A program made the translations under genes and the position numbers. From NCBI GenBank assembly GCA_018676675.1, contig JABHEG010000046.1:1-63964 (forward strand): DNA of 63,964 nt, given 5' to 3'. The notes under the pieces were generated by a model, which made no database searches, was not told the DNA's origin, and saw only the letters and a list, made by a program, of their open reading frames with translations. This DNA comes from Lentisphaerota bacterium (GTDB taxonomy: Bacteria > Verrucomicrobiota > Lentisphaeria > Oligosphaerales > JABHEG01). Below are positions 44,901 to 53,116 of this stretch, piece after piece. Every line of letters starts with the position of its first letter. Within the stretch, counting starts at the first letter, position 1.

Positions 44901-45851
44901 ATGCTGGGCGGAAAGGGGACACGAGTGTATCTCGGCGAAGCCCCCGGGCAGCGCCGGATGTCCAATGCAGATCTCGGTGAGACACTCCGTGTTTTGTGTG
45001 CGCGGCGCCCCAATGGTCAGGCTATCGATCGTTTCGTGGCTGTACTCGAGCCGTTCCGTGATGAGGTGTTCGTCCGCAGTGTCCGTGAGCTGCAGGTGGT
45101 TGAGGTCCCTGAAGGCGTGGATGTGGTTGCGGTTCGGGTCGAGTGCCCCGGGCAGACTGATTACGTGGTCTCGATCGCTGAACGCGGGGGGGGGAGGAAC
45201 AGAGCCGTCCGTGTGCCTCTTGATGGAGGCGGAAGCCTGGAAACGGACGGCACATTGACCGTCTTGACCGTCCGGGCAGGACGTCCGACTGGTTTGACTG
45301 TTGCTGGGGGGACGCATGCTTCAGCTGCGGGAATGGAGGTCGCCTTGCAGCCTCAGCCCCACGGTCGCTTGTTGGCCTTCAGTGATCGCAGCAAGACGTT
45401 GACGGTGCGCCCGGATGGGCAGTGGCCGGTCGAGGACGCGCTGCATGGGCGGACACTCATCATCGAGCATGACCTGGACACGACGACGTTCACCATCGAC
45501 CGCATCGAAGAGGCGGTGCCTGGAGGGGATCTCGTGGTCCATCTCAAGCGGACGCCGCGTCTCTACGACAACTATCTTTCGGTTACGCAGGTGATGGGGA
45601 ACATGCTTCAGGTTGAGCCGCCGCCATCGTTGCGTCACGATTTTGGTTCCAGGGAGTACCAGGTGTACCGGGTGAGCGACGGGAACGAGGGGCAGCACAT
45701 CGGAGAGATTGCGGAGGGCCGGCAGGGAACGTTCACCCTTGCGACGGGCACTGATGGTGTGAATCGGGGCGACCTGGTGGGAGTCACGAAACTGCGCAAC
45801 GGCCGCGACCGGGTCACCGTTCCCAGTTTTGCCAGTGTTCGGCTGGATTGA
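41913..45851 (+). CDS. Large secreted heparinase II/III-family protein
   Basis: This 1312-residue exported protein has an N-terminal hydrophobic segment (LLAGLGGLVCGLLFLAPEIAGA) and a CBM-like beta-sandwich (about 35-210). An (alpha/alpha) toroid (about 225-690; EPYAMSVGSSNNLGGRE, TSPAYTNCAWSSMSQIF) follows, then the heparinase II/III-type beta-sandwich with the hallmark PNTGHWHPAPMDLVLYAKG and HNTCIIRNASGNH. These enzymes cleave uronate-containing polysaccharides by beta-elimination; likely catalytic Tyr/His lie in those motifs. At 1312 residues it is about twice the usual length. A G9 run at 45186-45194 falls in the coding sequence. Confidence 0.88.
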   Translation: MLELRKCDLPKALLAGLGGLVCGLLFLAPEIAGAGSVVNPSAEDIVGGKPVGWGLYRGKGKARLCSSEDARSGQASACLVAEEFGEWRGRRFLNCGLVLGSPDGYNGVEAYPTQGGRVYQVSFWMKGDVPWVKAQTVCWRHEEATAQDRKQVTVLPGKLAPTGEWRRYSGSFVAPAGARRFALKWQVAGFAEEGMALGTLLVDDVEVIEMGNQKAAVAQRIRFPEKAHVSLFGKPIAEIKALFQKGNENIVQAVEGQLAAAERWVMKDDAWYLERTGKHTPLGMWTVACPFHPERVRDFSKDNFSWHIDDPWHLVCELCRAEGRELFRYPNERYPDDGTGCYPSDATWRADHDAAWTREHGGIPHDHWDGKAHGYNSRGYCYFFIGKCSHETMTFMAKSVLPQLAAAYVLAKEIEGADARGSAQYARKVKVAMLGLARAHLGDAYLAEVSKLSLEQFDDVVARFHGEAVSTDGQHRFPGYVPYDLFDGVRGDPKHPANRRTDVYGDGSHRGDTYARGWLRSYAFIRDSFTEEEDIVRRMVERLLVSAEGDEEALRRSRRKGRGSVKPGKLELAIEPYAMSVGSSNNLGGRELANQFDLGVLLGDTDIVDAVTENVRLYLRNYFNGDGLGCETSPAYTNCAWSSMSQIFSRIHGYKGHYGKDHPWWDSELGGLNHYRDIALREAVAKFAFCLFPDGTAIPWMDSHVGAKPAEAPIERALNEGDGLPKAFGEFYELTTDRGGVSARVRLDRLPSCLLHESRKAILRSGRGGERALLSMDYAPNTGHWHPAPMDLVLYAKGHELASDLGYFGAMHWLTKDWIRTCEAHNTCIIRNASGNHAFMHDVQGELRTLFVADGSVSAVEICERDPADLAHIPGADPFYQRTCVMVRVPTGSQGNEHYVLDIVRVRGGAWHDYYLHAQGRHCVVDGLTLETLPPGVSLQEASGFSSTEERPTGAGLIRKLEAAETDRALQVTWRDVPDFRGDAPTVDTGVGLRLTMLGGKGTRVYLGEAPGQRRMSNADLGETLRVLCARRPNGQAIDRFVAVLEPFRDEVFVRSVRELQVVEVPEGVDVVAVRVECPGQTDYVVSIAERGGGRNRAVRVPLDGGGSLETDGTLTVLTVRAGRPTGLTVAGGTHASAAGMEVALQPQPHGRLLAFSDRSKTLTVRPDGQWPVEDALHGRTLIIEHDLDTTTFTIDRIEEAVPGGDLVVHLKRTPRLYDNYLSVTQVMGNMLQVEPPPSLRHDFGSREYQVYRVSDGNEGQHIGEIAEGRQGTFTLATGTDGVNRGDLVGVTKLRNGRDRVTVPSFASVRLD

Positions 45852-45918
45852 GGAGGTACGCGGCGGCAGGCATGCTGGTGATGCCTGATAGGGAGAATAC
45901 TGAGACAGGAGAAGACCT

Positions 45919-46395
45919 ATGAGCGCAGTCGGGATGGATGAATGTTGTCCTCCTTTCGACCCTGAACCGTGGGACGAGAAGGAACTGATGTGGGAGAACA
46001 GGCGTTTCGTGAAGGATCGCGTGATCAGTTGTTTCCACATACCGCTCAACTTCGGCGCGGTCATGAAGCGGAGCATTGGCTTGATTGAGGCGGCCGAGGC
46101 CGGCCCCGAGAACATGGTGGTCCTGGCAGATGAGAACTCGCTGTGGGGCGCCGATGTGTACATTGAGGCAATCAAGGACGTACCGGGTGCGCGCATGGCG
46201 ACCATCTCGGGCACTTTCCTTGCCAAAGTGTTCGAAGGTCCATACCGCAACATGCGCAAATGGATTGAGGAGATGAAGGCCTTTGTGGAGGCCGGGGAGC
46301 GAACCCTCGGCAAGATGTACTTTTTCTATACAACGTGTCCGAAGTGCGCGAAGAAGTATGGGAAGAACTACGTTGTGATTCTGGCGCAAGTGTGA
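45919..46395 (+). CDS. Conserved uncharacterised protein with CPKCAKKYG motif
   Basis: This 158-residue cytosolic protein has an AGGAG site before the ATG. Two conspicuous Cys motifs are present: DECCPPFDPEPWD at the N-terminus and TTCPKCAKKYGKNYVV at the C-terminus, with a central GTFLAKVFEGPYRNMRKWI. I know this pattern from a conserved bacterial family without established function, possibly of GyrI-like fold; the CC and CPKC pairs could bind metal. It lies between the two heparinase-like genes, just before the aldolase. A function cannot be assigned. Confidence 0.75.
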   Translation: MSAVGMDECCPPFDPEPWDEKELMWENRRFVKDRVISCFHIPLNFGAVMKRSIGLIEAAEAGPENMVVLADENSLWGADVYIEAIKDVPGARMATISGTFLAKVFEGPYRNMRKWIEEMKAFVEAGERTLGKMYFFYTTCPKCAKKYGKNYVVILAQV

Positions 46396-46515
46396 GAGGC
46401 GGCCAGATGGCTCTTGAGCGAGATAATGTGCCCTGAAATGAGGTGGGAGAGTATGGACTCATGTGAGCAGATGCGTGGGGCTGGTCCCTCTTCCTGCAGC
46501 GATCGAGGGCCAACG

Positions 46516-47286
46516 ATGCAGGGAAGACGAATCAGGGAGAAGCTACGGAACGGTGAGCGCGTGTGCGGGACACACGTGGTCAATTTGGGTGGGCCATTCC
46601 ATGTTGACCGCGTCGCTGGCCTTTCCCCGGATTTCGTCTTCATATGCACCGAGCACATGCCGTTGGACCGCACCGAAGTGGCGATGATGTGCCGGATGTA
46701 CTCCGATCGCGGCGTTTCACCGATGGTCCGGATCCCTTACCCCTCGCGGCAGCTTGCGGCGATGTTCCTGGACGGTGGAGCGGAGGGCATCGTGGCCCCG
46801 TATGTCGAGGAGGTAGAGGAGGTCCTGGAACTCGTTGGCGCCGTCCGATACCGTCCCATCAAAGGCAAATTCCTGCGTGAGATGCTCAGCGGACAGCGGG
46901 AACCGAAGGAGAAAACTCAGCGTTTCCTGGAGAGGTTCAATGCAGATCGCTATCTGATCATCGGCATCGAGAGCGTGGCAGCGATTGAGAATCTCGAGGC
47001 GCTGATCGGGATTGATGGCGTTGATGGCGTCTTCCTGGGGCCTCACGACATCACGTGTTCGATGGAGATCCCGGAGGAGTACGACAACCCGGAGTTCGTG
47101 GAGGCCATCGCGGACGTGATCAGGCGCTGCCGGAAGCTGAACAAGGGAGTGGGTATCCATATGGATGCTTCCCTGCCGGCGTACCAGCGGTACCTGGAGG
47201 AGGGGATGAACTTCGTGCTGAATGCGGCGGATGTCACAAAGATGGCGGACAGGCTGAGCGAGGACTTCGAGGCGCTGCGTACATAG
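46516..47286 (+). CDS. HpcH/HpaI-family 2-keto-3-deoxy acid aldolase
   Basis: This 256-residue class II (metal-dependent) aldolase starts at ATG 46516, with GAGGG seven bases upstream. Family motifs are ICTEHMPLD, MVRIPYPSRQ (substrate-binding Arg), GGAEGIVAPYVE, GIESVAAIENL (metal-binding Glu) and GVFLGPHDITCSM (Asp ligand). Such enzymes split 2-keto-3-deoxy acids into pyruvate and an aldehyde. Sitting between two uronate-lyase-type genes, it may act on the keto-deoxy acid formed from unsaturated uronates. The substrate is inferred from context only. Confidence 0.9.
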   Translation: MQGRRIREKLRNGERVCGTHVVNLGGPFHVDRVAGLSPDFVFICTEHMPLDRTEVAMMCRMYSDRGVSPMVRIPYPSRQLAAMFLDGGAEGIVAPYVEEVEEVLELVGAVRYRPIKGKFLREMLSGQREPKEKTQRFLERFNADRYLIIGIESVAAIENLEALIGIDGVDGVFLGPHDITCSMEIPEEYDNPEFVEAIADVIRRCRKLNKGVGIHMDASLPAYQRYLEEGMNFVLNAADVTKMADRLSEDFEALRT

Positions 47287-47421
47287 AGAGAGCGCCTCAA
47301 CTCTCCGGGCCTTTTCTTGTCCATGGTGGCACGACCCGGTGAGGTGGCGGCGGTGCCGACCGGCGGAAGTTGTCGATGTCGAACCTGTTTTGGTGATGGC
47401 CTTCTTGCGAGGGATTCTGCT

Positions 47422-49458
47422 ATGGAAATGACACGTCGCGAGATGATCGGATCGAGCATGGCTGTTGCTGGAGCTGCGCTGTTGCCGGGAGAACTCCGCG
47501 CGAACACAGGCGCCGGGCAGGCGGCGCTGCGGAAAGGGACTGAACTGATGCGCCCACACTTGCTGGTAACCGCACGGAAAATGGACGGCCTGCGGTCTCT
47601 TGATGAGCTGCGAAAGGGAGCCAAGGTCGGGCACGGCGGGAGCCTCTGGAGTGGCCTCAAGACCCGGGCAGAGGCAGACCTTGGCACCGATCCCATCGCA
47701 GGAGAAGGTCGGAACTACCCCGTGGTCAATGCGACTGCAAAGCGGATCCTCCGGCACGCGCTGGCGTTCCTCATCACGCAAGACGAGCGTCACCGTGACG
47801 GAGCGCTGCTCCAGATGGATGCGACCATCAACCACGAACTGTGGGAGGACTGGCGCATTCCCAGCCAGCCGGCGAACTACCCGGCCAGCTTGAGGATGGG
47901 CCAGCTGGGATTTGCCTTTGGCCTGGCCTACGACTGGCTCTACCCGTCTCTGAACGAAGAGGAGCGTGACCGCATCGTCGCGGGGCTCCACCGGTTGGCG
48001 GCGCAACCGGTGTTGCAGGCGGTAGATCAGGGGAACTGGCAGCTGGCGTGTTTAAGTAATCACCTGACGTGCATTCTGGGCGGGACGGCCGTTGCGGCCA
48101 TGGCCATGGGTAACAGACTCCCGGATGCGGATCGGCTGATTGACGTGGCGACAGAGCGCTTGAAGATCTACCTGAGCATTTTCGGGCCGAAGGGGGAGTG
48201 GAACGAATCCATCCCGTATGCGGTTTCGGTGATCTACGCGGTGACGTTCTTTTCCGCCCTGCGGTATTGGTCCGCGGGGGGAGGCGGCGGGACGCGGGAG
48301 AATGTTGTCGGGGAGCATCCCCTCACATCCTTCTGCCGGTGGATGATGTACATGACCCGGCCGCATGGCCGGGAGGCGCCGTTGGGCAACTGCCTGCATG
48401 CGCGTCGTGTTAGTTTGTCGTACGTCCCGGCGGTCGCGGCGGCGGCGCAGGACAATATTCTCCAGTGGTATTACCTGGAGAACCTCATGCCCCCGGAAGA
48501 CACGATGGACGTTCGCAGCTATCCTCTCGAAATGGTCTTCTACGATCAGACATTGACGCCGAAGAGCCCCGAGGGGCGTCTGCCGCACGGGGACGTCTTT
48601 CCGGCGAACACGATGTGTGTGAGCAGTCGGACCAACTGGGATCCGCGCTCGACGCCGTGCATGGTGTTTGGCAAGGGAGGGGCGGCATATGAGGTGCACG
48701 GCCACAACGATATCGGGCAGGTCTGCATTGATGGACACGGTGAACCGTTGATTGTTGACCTGAGTGGCTACCACGGGGATCAGAGCCCCCGGGCACCGTC
48801 ATTGGGCGTGGCATTCGCACACAATGTCCCGGTCTTCAACGGGCAGAACATGCTGCGGGACCGTCCGATCGCCAGGGCCCTGTACAACGCGCCTGAGCGT
48901 CGCAAAGCCCCTCCGCTGCGGGCGGAGTTCCTGGATTCGGAATTCGACGACAGCCGCGGTGGGTACTGGGTGTTGGACACCGCGGCTGTGTACGAGGGCG
49001 TGAGTGAGTTGCGGCGTACCGTGGTTCACCTGAACCCGGGCGTTGTGGCTGTGCTGGACGAAGGGACGTTGGGCGACCCCGGCGACATCTCGTTGCGTTG
49101 GCACCCGGTAACGCCATGCGTTCCCGATGGCGAGGGCAGGTTTGTGGTACGGGGAAGCGGTGGCGCCTGCTTAGCCGGGCGAGTTGTGCGCGCCGGAGAT
49201 GGTGGTTTTGCAGTCGCTCGTGGGGAACACAAGGAGACGGGGCACAGTTTCGTCGAGGCAACGCTTCATGACGTGCATTTTGCGCTATTGAGCCTGTTCT
49301 GCGTGTTCGGCCCTGACGAGGACGTCACGAACTGGGAGGCGTCCGGTGAGGGATGGCGCATTGGTTCGCCAGCGGGGACGGTTGAGGTCTCGCTGTCCGA
49401 TAAGGGCCTTGCGGTGGGGTATGTTGACGGACGACCGGGCTGGCACGTGGAGCGTTAG
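47422..49458 (+). CDS. Tat-exported heparinase II/III-family protein
   Basis: This 678-residue protein starts at ATG 47422 with GAGGG upstream. The N-terminus MEMTRREMIGSSMAVAGAAL is a Tat-type signal. An alpha-toroid domain (about 85-390; QLGFAFGLAYDWLYPSL, LACLSNHLTCILGGTAVAAM, GEWNESIPYAVSVIYAV) is followed by a beta-sandwich (about 410-678; GGAAYEVHGHNDIGQVCIDG, IVDLSGYHGD, AHNVPVFNGQN) as in heparinase II/III and alginate-lyase-like enzymes. The order of toroid, then H-x-HNDIG, then HN motifs supports polysaccharide lyase activity, substrate unknown. Confidence 0.85.
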   Translation: MEMTRREMIGSSMAVAGAALLPGELRANTGAGQAALRKGTELMRPHLLVTARKMDGLRSLDELRKGAKVGHGGSLWSGLKTRAEADLGTDPIAGEGRNYPVVNATAKRILRHALAFLITQDERHRDGALLQMDATINHELWEDWRIPSQPANYPASLRMGQLGFAFGLAYDWLYPSLNEEERDRIVAGLHRLAAQPVLQAVDQGNWQLACLSNHLTCILGGTAVAAMAMGNRLPDADRLIDVATERLKIYLSIFGPKGEWNESIPYAVSVIYAVTFFSALRYWSAGGGGGTRENVVGEHPLTSFCRWMMYMTRPHGREAPLGNCLHARRVSLSYVPAVAAAAQDNILQWYYLENLMPPEDTMDVRSYPLEMVFYDQTLTPKSPEGRLPHGDVFPANTMCVSSRTNWDPRSTPCMVFGKGGAAYEVHGHNDIGQVCIDGHGEPLIVDLSGYHGDQSPRAPSLGVAFAHNVPVFNGQNMLRDRPIARALYNAPERRKAPPLRAEFLDSEFDDSRGGYWVLDTAAVYEGVSELRRTVVHLNPGVVAVLDEGTLGDPGDISLRWHPVTPCVPDGEGRFVVRGSGGACLAGRVVRAGDGGFAVARGEHKETGHSFVEATLHDVHFALLSLFCVFGPDEDVTNWEASGEGWRIGSPAGTVEVSLSDKGLAVGYVDGRPGWHVER

Positions 49459-49510
49459 TGCGGTCATGCATGGCATCTTTACCTGCGTACGAGTGGAGGT
49501 CCTGAGCGCT

Positions 49511-49521
49511 CCCCCCCCCCC
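49511..49521. repeat. C11 homopolymer
   Basis: A run of 11 cytosines lies between the Tat-exported lyase gene and the ribosome-binding site of the transglutaminase-like gene. It is prone to slippage or sequencing error, but it is outside coding sequence. Confidence 0.8.
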
Positions 49522-49549
49522 TCCGCGCTGACGAGAAAGGAGACTCTCC

Positions 49550-52123
49550 ATGGGGAGATACACAATGCTGATTGTCGCCTTGTCCTGTTGTCTGCCTGGG
49601 CCGCTGGTGATGGCGGCCTTCCAAGGCCCCCCGATGGCGGCGGCGCAATCGCTGCCCGGCGACCGTGACCGCACCCAAACCGCCGTGATTACCTCGACGT
49701 CCGAGCAATACACTGTTGTCATGGAATCGGCCGTGGACGGTGTCATGACGCGCGATCCCATCGGCTACGCTGCCTATGATCAAGGCTGGCAACCGAATCG
49801 TTTCGCACGGTTGGAGAATGTCGGTGACACCGACATCGTCAATCCGTGGCTGACGGTCAATGGGAGGCGTCGCTGGCGGAGCGTCGACGAAATGGCGGCC
49901 CAGGCCATCGGCGGTTACACCACTGATCGGGACAAGGCGCGCGCCGTCTGGGAGTTCAGTCGGCACCATCGCTTCCACGCATGCACATGGTGCAACGAGT
50001 GTAACGACGCTGTCAAAGTCTTCAATGTCTACGGCTACACCCTCTGCGGCAACGATGCTCAGATCCTCTCCGACTTGTGGAAGGCGGCCGGGCTTACCGT
50101 ACGCCGCGGGTATCCGGTTGGACATTGTGTGGCGGAAGTCTTCTACGATGGGGAGTGCCATCTTCTCGACGGTGACGAGCACTGCATTTACCTGCGCCGG
50201 GACAACCGCACGATTGCATCCGAAGCAGAGGTCGTACGCGATCACGACCTCATCAAGCGCACGCACACTTACGGCATCCTCAGCGCCGACAACCCGCTGC
50301 GCGATCAGTTCTCGGCGTCGCTCTTCGGCTACGAGGGTGAACGCAAGGGCAAATGGGGCGGACGGAGCAAGCACACGATGGCCTACACACTGCGCCCAGG
50401 TGAGTCGATCGAGTGGCGTTGGGACCACATTGGCAAGCAATACACCGCCGGAACCGTTCCCAAGAAAGGCGAGAAGCGTCGTGATGGGCACGGGGATCTG
50501 CAAGCCTGGGGCTCGAGAGCCTACGCCAACCTGCGCAACGGGCGGCTGCGCTACGCGCCCGACTTCTCAAGCCCCATTGCGCGTCAAGGCATTGCGGACT
50601 CCGCTAACCTGCATCCGGAAGGCATCGTCTTGCGGCCGCGCGCGACCGGTATGCCGTGTCACGTGACCTGGCGAATCGCCAATGCCTACGTGGTCGTCGG
50701 TGGCACGGTCGCGATCCGCGGGAGCAAGGCCGCCGAAGAGGACGTTTTCGAGATCAGCCTGTCTGCGGACGGGAAGCAGTGGGAACGCCTTTGGTCGGCA
50801 GCCGCAACAACAGGGAACATCAACAAAGATATCCGCTTCGACGACCGACTGTCGCCGGGCAGGAAGCCGCAATACGCCTATTTCGTTCGTCTGACGCTGC
50901 AGAGCAACGAAGACACCGGCGTCTCGCTAAGTCGTGTCGTGTTCGATACGGACGTGCAGATGTCGGCTCTCGCGCTGCCGGAGCTCGAAGCCGGCAAGAA
51001 CACGATCAACTACGAGGACGAATCGCCCGGTCCGCGTCGTGTTCGCGTAACGCATGGCTGGGTCGAACGCGCTGCCTGGCGCCCTCCCGGTGTGCCCGCC
51101 CCCACGGAGCCGGCCGACGCGGCAATCGTGCTGGGCACACGTGTGCGACTGGCCTGGCATCCGCCAACTGACCCGGATGGCGACAGTATCATGGACTACC
51201 ACGTGCAGGTCGCTGAGCATGACGACATGCGCTGGGTTCTGTCGCCAAACTTCGATAAGCTCGTGTCGAAGACGCCCTCGAAAGGGAAGGCTGAGTGGAC
51301 CGTCCCCGCCACGGGACTGCTCAATCCCGGGACGCCCTACTACTGGCGTGTCCGGGCCCGGGACGCGTGTGGCGTCTGGGGCGTGTGGAGCGAGCCGCAG
51401 CGGTTCACGTGTGACAGCCCCGGCGTCCCGCTGGACGTCAAGGCCCAGGTCGATGTCGGCCGCGGCGTGGTCGTCCTGACCTGGCGCCCGAATCCGCAGG
51501 GCGCCCCGCCGGTTGCATACCGGGTGTACGCGAGTGATGAGCAAGGGTTCTCGATCAGTGACGCACCGTACAAGCTGAAGATGGGGCGAGGGTTCTGCCG
51601 GGATGTGGACGAGTACGAAGCCAAGGGAAAGGTCCCCGACACAATCAAGGCCGCCCCGAACTTCCTGGCCGAGACACCGAACCGCGAACAGACCGTTGTC
51701 GGTCCGGCACTGACAGGCCCGAACGCGAACAAGGCGTATTACCGCGTGATCGCGATTGACGCGCGCGGACTGCGCAGCGGATCATCGGACCACGCCGAAA
51801 CGCCGCGACCGTTCATCTACACGACTCCGGCACTCCGCGCGCAGGTCGGGCAACCATACGTGTATGAGCCCAAGTCACTGTTCTCGATCGGGGACTTGCG
51901 CTGCAAAGGCGGGTATAAGGCCGCGTTCTGGGACCGCGAAAAGCTGGCGTTCGCGCTCACGGACGCCCCTGTGTGGTTGACGATCAACGCGGACACGGGC
52001 CGTATCCACGGGGTGCCGCCCCCCGGATCAGCCGGCACTCATCGGCTCATCGTGCGCGTAACGAACAGCCGTGGCGGTACGGCCGAACAGAACTACGCGG
52101 TCCGGGCAAGCGAACAGGAATGA
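49550..52123 (+). CDS. Secreted transglutaminase-like protein with FN3 and Ig-like domains
   Basis: This 857-residue exported protein has an AAGGAG site before the ATG and a signal peptide (MLIVALSCCLPGPLVMAA). A transglutaminase-like domain holds a plausible Cys-His-Asp triad: Cys166 (YTLCGND), His192 (VGHCVAEV) and Asp207 (HLLDGDE). Two fibronectin-III domains (about 515-720; VRLAWHPPTDPDGDSI, GVVVLTWRPNPQG) and a C-terminal putative Ig domain (PVWLTINADTGRIHGVPP) follow. It could be a peptidase or cross-linker at the cell surface. Its stop overlaps the start of the next gene as ATGA. Confidence 0.82.
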   Translation: MGRYTMLIVALSCCLPGPLVMAAFQGPPMAAAQSLPGDRDRTQTAVITSTSEQYTVVMESAVDGVMTRDPIGYAAYDQGWQPNRFARLENVGDTDIVNPWLTVNGRRRWRSVDEMAAQAIGGYTTDRDKARAVWEFSRHHRFHACTWCNECNDAVKVFNVYGYTLCGNDAQILSDLWKAAGLTVRRGYPVGHCVAEVFYDGECHLLDGDEHCIYLRRDNRTIASEAEVVRDHDLIKRTHTYGILSADNPLRDQFSASLFGYEGERKGKWGGRSKHTMAYTLRPGESIEWRWDHIGKQYTAGTVPKKGEKRRDGHGDLQAWGSRAYANLRNGRLRYAPDFSSPIARQGIADSANLHPEGIVLRPRATGMPCHVTWRIANAYVVVGGTVAIRGSKAAEEDVFEISLSADGKQWERLWSAAATTGNINKDIRFDDRLSPGRKPQYAYFVRLTLQSNEDTGVSLSRVVFDTDVQMSALALPELEAGKNTINYEDESPGPRRVRVTHGWVERAAWRPPGVPAPTEPADAAIVLGTRVRLAWHPPTDPDGDSIMDYHVQVAEHDDMRWVLSPNFDKLVSKTPSKGKAEWTVPATGLLNPGTPYYWRVRARDACGVWGVWSEPQRFTCDSPGVPLDVKAQVDVGRGVVVLTWRPNPQGAPPVAYRVYASDEQGFSISDAPYKLKMGRGFCRDVDEYEAKGKVPDTIKAAPNFLAETPNREQTVVGPALTGPNANKAYYRVIAIDARGLRSGSSDHAETPRPFIYTTPALRAQVGQPYVYEPKSLFSIGDLRCKGGYKAAFWDREKLAFALTDAPVWLTINADTGRIHGVPPPGSAGTHRLIVRVTNSRGGTAEQNYAVRASEQE

Positions 52124-53091
52124 GAACGATGGCGAACCTGATTGCGTTGGGATTGCTGGCAACGGCTTTGGTTGCGACTGCCAAGGGGGCGGAGAGATCA
52201 TATGCCGAGTGGTCCAAGTTCGACCCGTCCCACTTCGATCCGGACCACACGCACACTTTCGAGGTCGGCGACATTCGCGTGGTGATCGGGGACAACCATG
52301 CGCACGGTGGCTCCGACCGCAGCAATTACACCGGAATTCAGCATCTGTCGCACCGCCAGTGGGCTTCGAACGTCTTCAACCCGAGATACGCCGGTGTCAT
52401 CGGCTTGCGACAGGCGTGTACACTCGAAAAGACCGGCAGCAACGCCGCGGCGATCTGGATCGAGCGCAACGGGCAGCGGGTCACGGAGAGCTATTCGGTG
52501 GTGCCCCCGCACTACATCGATCACGTGGCCACGTTCATGGCCACGGGCAAGACCGGCTACTGGAACGACACATGCTACATGAACGGCCCATCCGATCCAG
52601 GCATCCACGTACGACAGACGGACGGAAGCTGGGTCAGACATTACTCCGAGAAGCACGGGCACGGCGCGTCCATCGCCCCCGCGTCGTGGACCCCAGACGA
52701 TTTCCCCGTCATCAAGCAAGTCCCCGATTCACGTTATCCCCACGGCGGGCGCGGGTTCCATGAGAGCTTCTGCAAGCTGCGCTTCGACCCCGAGTATCCC
52801 ATCTGGTACGGTCGTTTCGACACGATGATTCTCGTGGTCATGATGGACCGGAAGCTGGGCAAGTACTTCGTGCCGTTCATGTCCCCGACCGGCGGTGGGT
52901 TCAGCGACGAGTTCCAGCGCACCAACCCCGCCTGGGACTATCGGTGCTTGCTCCACGATCTCGTTCCCGGCAAGCCGGTGACCGTGCGCAGCAGGCTGAT
53001 CTTCAAACCGTTCGTCGACCATGCAGACATTCTGACCGAATACGAGGCGTGGCTGAAAGCTCTGCCGAAGGACAGCCTCCAGCCCAATTGA
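52120..53091 (+). CDS. Exported protein of unknown function
   Basis: This 323-residue protein has a signal peptide (MRTMANLIALGLLATALVAT) cleaved near AKGAE. The mature part is rich in His, Tyr and Trp (DPDHTHTFEVGD, GDNHAHGGSDRSNY, WYGRFDTMILVVMMDRKLG). I do not recognise a family; the beta-rich composition suggests a sandwich or lectin-like fold. The ATGA overlap with the transglutaminase-like gene indicates translational coupling, so the two probably act together. It ends 25 bp before the convergent minus-strand gene cluster. Confidence 0.75.
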   Translation: MRTMANLIALGLLATALVATAKGAERSYAEWSKFDPSHFDPDHTHTFEVGDIRVVIGDNHAHGGSDRSNYTGIQHLSHRQWASNVFNPRYAGVIGLRQACTLEKTGSNAAAIWIERNGQRVTESYSVVPPHYIDHVATFMATGKTGYWNDTCYMNGPSDPGIHVRQTDGSWVRHYSEKHGHGASIAPASWTPDDFPVIKQVPDSRYPHGGRGFHESFCKLRFDPEYPIWYGRFDTMILVVMMDRKLGKYFVPFMSPTGGGFSDEFQRTNPAWDYRCLLHDLVPGKPVTVRSRLIFKPFVDHADILTEYEAWLKALPKDSLQPN

Positions 53092-53116
53092 TCAGGGCCG
53101 AGGCGTCCGCCGGTGA

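Noticed and set aside
45186..45194. G9 run as a frameshift in the large heparinase-like gene
   Set aside because: The frame continues for 650 bases beyond with consistent composition, so there is no sign of a break; it is only a slippage-prone site.
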